Positions 56,390 to 64,000 of a stretch of DNA of 64,000 nt are shown in pieces. The DNA is from Lepus europaeus. Lineage: Eukaryota > Chordata > Mammalia > Lagomorpha > Leporidae. The translations under genes were made by a program, and so were the position numbers. The notes beneath the pieces are model-generated. The model saw nothing but the letters and a program-made list of their open reading frames with translations, did not search any database and was not told where the DNA came from. The stretch spans positions 35,683,885-35,747,884 of the forward strand of contig NC_084844.1 of NCBI RefSeq assembly GCF_033115175.1. Reading direction: 5' to 3'. Position 1 is the stretch's first letter, and every line of letters begins with the position of its first letter.

Positions 56390-56950
56390 CAAAAACCCAA
56401 CCAGTCATTCAGCAGACATTCACTAAGGCCCAGCTTGGCTCCTATCCAGGGAGGTGGCGAGTGGCTAACGGTGACAAAGACGCATCAGACTCAGAGCATG
56501 GAAACAGGGCTGGATCAAGACCCACTCACGGCACTGGGGGCCAGGGAGGGACTGGAGGCACCGCTGGAGCTGGCCCTTCTCACAGTGACATTTAGAAGGG
56601 ATGGGCCATCACCAGTCAACAGAACGGGGCCAAGTGTTCCGTAAAGCGGTGGCAGGGACAGTCAGAGAGGGAGCACGAACATATGGCTACACCATCAGGA
56701 AAAGCATTACAGAGCGGGTCAGGTCTGAGTGTGGCCTCAAATAGATGAGTGGGCAGAGGAGGAGGGCAGCGGCCACATCAGGGCCCTCAGAGCCAGGGAT
56801 GTGCTGGGGAGTAGCCGGGCACGGGTCTTCCAGATGTGCCACGCTGCAGCAAGGAGCCTGCGGCGAACGCAGGCCCTGGGCACTGCTGATATCAGAGCAG
56901 GCCGTGAGAAGGACAGGCAGGGGCACCTTTCTGGGGATCCCCCCTGATCT
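56390..56950 (+). repeat. L2-like relic
   Basis: TCATTCAGCAGACATTCAC followed by AAACAGGGCTGG and a GCATTACAGAGCGGGTCAGG region follows the LINE2 order. Confidence 0.45.
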
Positions 56951-57031
56951 AGAGAACAGGCAGGGGCACCTTCTCCCTAGGTGAGGCAGGCAGGATCTTA
57001 AAGCTGGGGACTCAACCTGGATACCTTCTCT

Positions 57032-57335
57032 CTCTTTCTCTTTTTTTTTTTTTTTAAGGGAAAGGGTTTATTGGGGGAAACCCAACAGACTAGAGGGAAG
57101 GGGTGAAGAAGGAAAAGAGAGGGAAAAGAGGGAGAAGGAGAGTGTAAGAGAGAGAGAGATGGAGAGATGGAGAGAGAGAGAGAGAGAGATGGAGACAAAG
57201 AGAGCCACGTGTTCAGGAAAAGGTCCTTTTAAAACTTTGCTGGGGGGTGGGGCAGGCAGGGAAGTAGGAGCAGCAAATCCCATTAGGATGGGGGTGGGAC
57301 TGACACCAGTGGTTGGGCCATGTGGCCACCTGGCT
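57032..57335 (-). mobile_element. Poly(A)-tailed retrocopy of unknown source, with TSD
   Basis: On the minus strand a roughly 290-base CT-rich sequence ends CCCCCAATAAACCC, then about 10 bases and a run of A. CTGGATACCTT with one-mismatch extension (57017-57031 and 57336-57350) flanks it. The pattern is that of L1-mediated retroposition of a polyadenylated RNA. It has no open frame of note. It is not a CSINE. The pyrimidine-rich end resembles an old LTR R region, but this is uncertain. Confidence 0.6.
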
Positions 57336-59429
57336 CTGGATACCTTATCTCAATACCACTCCTTTCAGCTACAATTTCACTTCAAGTCCCCCAATTCCTT
57401 CTCTGTACTCTGGAAAGGAGACCATCTGTCCACATGGCCTCGTGTGACGGTGAGAGGACACTGATGTGGTGAGTGGAGTCAGAAGCCCTGAAGGCCTTCG
57501 GGGTGGCCAGGATCAGGGACACGACACAAAGCACTTGGTGCAGTGGCTCAGTGCCCAGGCCACATCTGGGGCAGGAGGAAACACGTTCTACACTTCCTGG
57601 TGGCCCCATGCCCACAGTAGGAGAAGGCAGGGAGCCACAGAGGGAAAGGTGCTTGCCAGGGTCACAAGCCCACATCCTGAGGAGGGCTTCTAAATCCCAC
57701 CGAAGAGGAAAAGCAAACATCCCTGTAGCAGGAGCCAGGTGCCGGGAACTGACCAGACTCTAGGCTTGGCCTTTTCCCATAGTGGGTAACAGCTAGGGCC
57801 AGGTGATGTGACACTGAACTGAGACACCAACAATGCCACCCCAGCTGCAGTCTCCCACTCAAAGACCTGCCGGTGGGCCTGGGCTCTGGATCTGGGGGTC
57901 CTAGGCCCTCTGCGTGCTCACTTTCTTCTCCCGCCCTCAGCAATGAGGGCATCTGGGATTGGGGAGCTGGCAGTTCTGTCTTCAGTCATGGCAAGACTAG
58001 CCCTGTGCATAGGGGAGCAACCTGGACCTCTCCTTGGTGCAGCTCTGTTAGGGGGGCCCAGGGGCAAGCCGAAGCCGGCAGCCAGAGAGCAACAGATTCC
58101 CGGGTCAGCACTACTGCCTCCTCAGGGCAGGGGCCAAGTCTTACTTCCTCTCCTCCAGCCTGGCCTGGGGCAGCGAGTAGATGCCTGCAGGGAGCACATG
58201 GGGCCACTTAGGTGGTCACTGAGGGAAGACACTCACAGGGTTTTTTCCATGGGGGAGGAAGAATCCAGGGCCCATTCAGGCAAAGCAGAGGGAAGGCCCC
58301 AGGTGCCCGGCTAAGTTGGCTGGCAGTGTTTGCCCAGGAACCTGGAATTGCTGGGAGAGGGGCAAATCCAGGAGCAGCTGGCAATCAGAGACAGCACCCA
58401 GAGACTCCAGCATCCCGGGCAAGAGGGCCAGGCCATGCCAGACGGAGAGAGTGAGGAAGCCCAATGAGACGCATCACCCTCTCCCATCTCAAGAAGGGGG
58501 AACGGGACCTGGGGAAGTCAGAGAGGTGAGAACTGACATTGGGCATCATGGAGAGAACAGGCATTCTGATTGGCAGGCGGCTCCAAGACCCTGCCAGGGT
58601 GTCTGGGGTGAAGATCATTTCGACTCACAAGGAGGCTGTGGGAAGAGGAGGAGAGAAGACCCCACAGCAAGAACAAAGCTGCATGGGAGTTTGGTACGGC
58701 GGCAGCTCGGCCTGCATCACCTCTGGGTGAGCACAGATGGAAATGGGGGTGCTGGCCCAGGACCCAACGAGCAGGCTCCCACTTCACTGAGAATCAGATC
58801 ACTCAGGGCTGGGAAAGGGCACTCGTGGGCCGGCACTGCCAGTCCCTCCTGTCACCAGGGTGCACGTGCGTGGGGTAGAGTCCCCTATCTGGGCTGTGGA
58901 CATTTCACTTGTGGGATGGGAAAATCCTAATGGCTCCATCTTCCGAAACGTCTACCAAGTCCAGCGAAATCAGCACTGACAATTCAGTGACCTGTCCTGA
59001 AGATGGGCTTGACCAGTGGGCAGTGAGGTCTAAGAGATAACAGTTCATTCACCGCCTGCAGTTATGGTCACTGGATCATGTAGCACCTTGCAATGCAAGG
59101 GGGCTGACGTGGCCCCTGCTGACAATGCAGGGGGGTGTTCCTAGCCCTGAGCAGCGGGACAGGCAGGAATCCTAAGGCCCACCCCAAAGGCTGAACCTGG
59201 AGGTAGCACAGGTGGTCAGCAGCAGGGTTGTCTGGCTTAGCGTGCACCTCTGATCTCCTTGGTCATCATGACTCACATCTACCATGATCTTACTTCCTAC
59301 AGCCCCGTAATGAGAGATGCTATTAACACATACATGTGAACGCACACACAGAGATACAAATAGTGCTTTTAGGTCACCTTTTGCAAAACATAGGCAATCC
59401 ACAGATATTTGGTATTAACTTACTGAAAC

Positions 59430-59720
59430 CTCACTGTAACCATTTGAAAACTGTGTAATGCTCAGGCTGGGCTTTTTCTGGTACAAAGGGGAAAAGGCAC
59501 AGCTTTCAAGAACTAAAAGCGGCTTCTGATGGATGTCTTTAGAACAGCTTTTGCTGAAAATAATCAGAGAGCCTTGTCTGCTGAGTAATTAACACACAGG
59601 AGAACGGAGAGGGTTTAGCAGAACGAGCTAGAGTGCGAGTTTTCAAACTGCAGATCACCACTCAATCCAGTGAGTTATGACTGCTTGTTTAAGAAATGAA
59701 ATAAAATGGAAAGTACTAGA
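59430..59720. promoter_or_regulatory. Candidate conserved element in BCAS3 intron
   Basis: A repeat-free A+T-rich stretch with GCTGAGTAATTAACAC (a MAF half site fused to a homeodomain core) and AATAATCAGAG. It differs in composition from its flanks. Confidence 0.3.
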
Positions 59721-60109
59721 ATGTCTGGCCCGGTATTGCTTTGGGCAGATCTGTGTATCTGGGTGAACTGAGCAAGCACGTATAACGAAATTTATGAGCA
59801 AAGGTAAGAGCCAAAGAGGCTGCTTCCTGCAGAGCCGGGTGAAGCATAGGTTAGACAGAGGACCGGGGCCTGTAGGGGAGGCCTGTGTTTTTGATACTCA
59901 TTGTGGGAGAAAGCAAAAAAGGAAGACAAGGTTTAACCAAAGAGTGATTGAAGAGTTAAAATCTAAAGGGAAGAAGTACTTACAGGGTCCCCAGGTGTTT
60001 CTCACATCCCCTCCCCTCCTTTGGTATTGTTAGAGCTTTACCTAGCCACAAAACAACTGGAAGAAGTCAATGTTGTGTTTACTTAAAACCTTCTATTTTT
60101 CTAGAAAAG

Positions 60110-60560
60110 GCAATACTGAAAGGAATGTCCGCTAAGCAGGAATTAGTGAAGTTATTCTGAGGGGGAGATGGAGAGGAGTGGGCTCTGGGAGACAACATTC
60201 CAAGCAAAAGGAAAAAGTATGTGCAGAGGCCTGGTGGGCAGAGTGCGCTGTGGGCTCAGGGACCCTCGGGGAGCACACTGGAGCTGGCACAGGGCAGCCG
60301 GAGAGGAAGATGGAGGGAGGGCAGGGCTGGTCTGGTCGCAAGGGCTGGGTGCACACCGAGATGGGGTGAAGCCGCGAGGAGGGGAAGGCGGAGATGCGTT
60401 CTCAGCTTTGAGAGCAGGTCAGCAGGTAACTGGACAGTGCGTTCCAGAGACAGGAGACAAAGCCAGTCTGCACATTATCTGGAAGTTGTCAGTTCAGGGG
60501 TAGAAACTGAAGCCATGGAGACAGAGATCGCCAGGTACTGAGGGACACGGAAGAGGCCAA
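60110..60560 (+). repeat. L2-like relic
   Basis: AACATTCCAAGCAAAAGGAAAA-like, GTGCAGAGGCCTGGTGGGCA and the following order resemble the LINE2 3' part. Confidence 0.45.
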
Positions 60561-61539
60561 GACAGGGCCTTCAGGAAGACTAAGGAGGACAGGGCAGGGA
60601 AACCCAGGACGGGGATGGAGAAGAAAGGCCAAGGGGGTTGGCGAAACAGGCCCTCGGGGAGAGCACTTCCAGAGGGCGGCAGCGGCAAGCAGGGCCAGTG
60701 CTGGGGCAGACCCGACAGCTGGGGACCACGGCCGGGAGGACAGCTGTGGACAGCTGGGGTCGGGTGGCTCCTCTGTGGCAGGAGGAGAGGGGTTGTGGTC
60801 AGCACGCGGGCGGCAGGGAGGGGAGAGACGCCTCCACTGACGACCCCCACTTCCTCTCTGACAGTGAGAGGAGGTTCAAGAAGCATCCGCAGAGAAGGAA
60901 AGGGCCTGGTTCCCAGACGAGGGACCGAGCGCAGCGCCGTACTAAATAAACAGCAGGGACAGGAAAAAGCGTCACAGAAGTGGGCAATCTGTAAGAAAAT
61001 GGGCCAGAAGCACCCGGGACTCAGCACACTCAGCAAAGAGCCGCGGCCTCCCCGCCTGCTGTGTCGCACCCGGGCCAGGCAGGCAGCTGCAGGCGAGAAC
61101 AGTGGAAGGGGGCACAGGGGAACGCAGGAGGCTGCCGACCACAACCGTGTCACAACCGTGAACAAGCTGTGAGCGTCCCTTGGCAGCGCAGTTGCAACGG
61201 CAGAGTCGGACTGACCCCCAAGTGCACGAAGCAGCGGAAGGGCAGCGGGAGTGAGGGGCGCTGAGAGCATCAGTGAGAGGGCGATATAGCTAGCGACGCC
61301 AGAGCTGGACCTGCCGTCACACACGCGACCTCACGAGTCGCCCAGCTCTGCAGCTTCCGTGGAGGCCTGAACTAGCACCTGCCTGACAGGTCAATCAGGT
61401 TTAAAAATAGACCTTGAACTCCAGTTCCTGTTGTGGAATGGACCCTGACTGAGGAGGGCTGGGTGGGGCCTGAGACTCTACATTCTCATCAGCTCCTAGG
61501 GAATGGTGACGCTGTGGCCTGCAGACAACCCTTCTTCTT

Positions 61540-61800
61540 CTTTTTCTTAAATAAACTTACTTTTTAATTCACAAATGAAAATTGTACTTATTTATCATGT
61601 ACAACCTGAAGCTTTGAAATAATACACATTACAGAATGGCCAAATCAAACTAACATCGTATTACCTCCCATAGCAGGTTTTTGTGGTGAGAATATTTAAA
61701 CCATACTCTCCGGGCGATGCTCAAGAACATAACACCCTCACCATGCGGGATGACAGATCTCGGGGACCCGATGCCCTGATGTGAACTTTTACATCCCTGG
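61540..61800 (-). mobile_element. L1 3'-end fragment, minus strand
   Basis: TTTATCATGTACAACCTGAAG and GAATGGCCAAATCAAACTAA match the antisense L1 3' end. Confidence 0.65.
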
Positions 61801-61849
61801 ACCAAGGGCTCGTCAAAGTCCCCACCACCCTGGCCACCTGGGACCTTTT

Positions 61850-62125
61850 TAAAAGATTTTCATGCTTTTTATAAAATGATTATTTGAAAGGCAGAGTGTG
61901 AGACAGAGAGCGTGAGAGAGAGGTTTATCTTCCATCCACAGGTTCACTTCCAAATGGCTGAAACTCCATCCAGGCCTCCCACGTGCACGGTAGGGGACCA
62001 TGTCTTTGACCAATCACTGCTGCCTCCCAGGGTGCATATCAGCAGGGAGCTGGATGGGAAGTGAAACTGGGACTCAAAACTAAGCCCTCTGATATTATGG
62101 GATGTGGCTGTCCCAAGTATCTCAG
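61850..62125 (-). repeat. CSINE (older, truncated)
   Basis: A minus-strand diverged copy beginning AAAAGATTTTCATGC and ending near GGATGTGGCTGTCCCAAG. Confidence 0.75.
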
Positions 62126-64000
62126 CCTCTGCGCTGCACAGCTGCCACTGAGCTGCGCTTGGGGAGAATCCCTTGTCCCATGGTGCAGCCTGCGAACGGG
62201 ACGCCAGAGTCCGCATATTTCCAGGAATTCTGCCAGCCGACTACACATCCTGCCAACAGCCTGAAACTCACGCTCACCATTTTTACTCTTTGGAAGTCCA
62301 CAAAGCAGGGCTTCCCTGCATTCCTTTGGAGAACCGGTTGTTAAATATTTACCAACATGGTTGCCAGCTCAACCTTGGTAACAGTGAGGTGTGCTGTATC
62401 ATGTGCTTCCGGGTCAGGGGTCATGAGAGCAAGTTTTGACTTGGCCTCTGCTTCATTTGCATGTTGGTATTACACTGGTGCCTGTGAGAAGGCATTCAAG
62501 GAACTGACTTATCTCTGGTGCATCAGAGCACCTAGCAGGCAAGCACTTGATGTCACCCTATCTGCTTGTCCTATGAACTACCCGAGGGAGCAGCGCTGTG
62601 GGGAGAGGGGAACCGAGAGGTTGCTTTGAGCAAAAGGTGACTTGCTGGAAATCCTCACCCGATCACTCGGTACTTCCTGACCCTCTGGGGGCTGAGCTGC
62701 CTGGGGCTGGGTGTGTGAGGCTGCCCGTGCTGCCCGTACAGCACTACCAGGCTCATACTTCATCCCCAGCTGGGAAATGTGAAAAGTGATTCCCAACACA
62801 GCGCAGGGAACCGGCTAACTTCCATGACACCTGCTCTACTTACTGGCCTTCCAAACAGAGAGGCTTCACATAAATAAATAAAACATACATCTATTATAGT
62901 CACAGAAAACTAAGTGAATCCCTTTCGGTGACAGTTTGGAGAGGAAAATGAAATCCCTCTGCTGCAAACAAGAGAGTCTCTCTATTTTCTGACCTATGGG
63001 CCATGCAGTTTTAATTTCCTCTCTCTCTTTTTATTCTTTGTAACTTCATGAACCTGCTTGAGGCCACAAAGACGTCCCTGAATCCCTCTGCTGTCTGCCA
63101 GCTTTGCTCAGGCTGCACCCAGGCACAGCTCCTGTGGACGGCGCCTTCTAATCTGCTCACGGGGGGCTGAGCTACGCTGGGGAGGAGGGGCCTCAGAAGA
63201 GGGAGGCTCCTGGGGAGTGAGTCCAGTGCCATCCGGCTCTTGTGGGAGTCCAGGCTGGCCGGGCCCCGGAGACGCAGGATCAAGGCGAGCCAGGAGCCAG
63301 GCGCAGAAAGAACAACGCATGCCTCCCTGCGGAGCGGCAGAGCTGCTCCTCATCTCTGGACCTGGGTGGGGGAGTGACGTGTCCTCCGCAAGTGAGCGGG
63401 GGCTACACAGTGGGCTAGAGTGGCAGGACGCGGCCGTGCCCACCAGCACATGGTGGGTGGGACACGGCTGTGGCACCTGTGAAGCCTGAGCTCCCTCCTT
63501 TGGGGTGGGTGGCAGGGAAGGGAGATGGCTGTCATTGGGGCCCATGAGCACCTTCTAGGTCTCCAGCCAAGCCCCACCCCTTCCTCCTGGCCTCCTCCAT
63601 TCCATTTGGTTCATTCAGCACCTGCACTGTGGGCAGGCCCCTATGCGAGATGACTCTGTCTTCTTCATGTGGGCACAGGGGGACTGGCTTGGGGATGGCC
63701 AAAAAGGCAGGGGTCGGCCTAAATGCCAGCCCCCATCTGAGGGGCTGGAGGAGCTGGGAGAGGTCGCTGGGTGCTGCCAGCCTCAGGTGCTCTGACCCTC
63801 GGGGCACCCTGCTGGTCCTGGTCAGAACCACAGGGTTCTGGGTGTCTCCCACAGGGCTCCTTTGTGCAGGCAGGCCTGGGAGGCAGTGATGGAACAGTTC
63901 ACAGCAAAGAGTGAAAATCCTGAGAGGACACAGGCAACTGAGAGAGGAAAAGGCCTTCAGCTAGTGTCCGCCCAACCCATTAAAAAGTCCACATCGACCT

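Larger units (their letters stand above)
47203..64000 (-). other. BCAS3: BCAS3 large intron (continues beyond window)
   Basis: No further exon with convincing protein similarity was recognised here. The stretch is mostly unique sequence with MIR and L2 relics, one minus-strand L1 fragment, one old CSINE, a short retrocopy and several AT-rich islands that resemble conserved enhancers. Human BCAS3 has very long 3' introns, which fits. Scattered open frames of 60-250 codons lack splice logic or recognisable domains. Confidence 0.5.

Overview
This is a mammalian nuclear DNA window, most likely rabbit (Oryctolagus cuniculus) or a close lagomorph. It contains about thirty copies of the tRNA-derived, CT-tailed CSINE (C-repeat) family that is characteristic of lagomorphs, together with old L1, L2, MIR, MER5 and MaLR relics and CpG islands. 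Spliced genes with GT-AG introns confirm a eukaryotic source. There are no bacterial operons, CRISPR arrays or insertion sequences.

The central gene is TBX2 (T-box transcription factor 2) on the minus strand. All seven coding exons can be placed to the base, from the ATG at 35942 to the stop at 28068. The splice phases agree throughout and give a 713-residue protein. Upstream on the same strand lies the 3' end of BCAS3: its terminal coding exon and 3' UTR at about 42.86-43.69 kb, a probable penultimate exon ending at 47112, and then intron to the window end. The order BCAS3-TBX2 matches human chromosome 17q23; TBX4 would lie beyond base 1.

Layout: 1-18.76 kb is a repeat jungle in which an old plus-strand L1 (about 1.15-10 kb) is broken by nested CSINEs and a MaLR LTR, followed by a minus-strand L1 (16.95-18.43 kb). 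18.76-27.15 kb is GC-rich, almost free of young repeats, with L2/MIR relics and a CpG-rich block about 3 kb beyond the TBX2 3' end, where human has LINC02875/C17orf82. 27.16-36.3 kb is the TBX2 transcription unit. About 35-40 kb is a large CpG-island domain with the TBX2 promoter and a likely head-to-head antisense lncRNA. 40-42.8 kb is intergenic. 42.86-64 kb is the BCAS3 end and a large intron that carries AT-rich islands resembling conserved enhancers.

BCAS3 encodes a cytoskeletal/autophagy protein unrelated to T-box function, but its intron probably houses TBX2 (and TBX4) regulatory DNA. I see no new defence or enzymatic system. The more unusual observations are translational-control signals at the TBX2 start codon (an AUGA-overlapping minimal uORF, an AUG-UGA start-stop, a strong-context Met11), Pumilio and AU-rich motifs in the 3' UTR, a GGGCT quadruplex-prone repeat in the leader, a young-transposon desert around TBX2, and a poly(A)-tailed retrocopy of unknown source.
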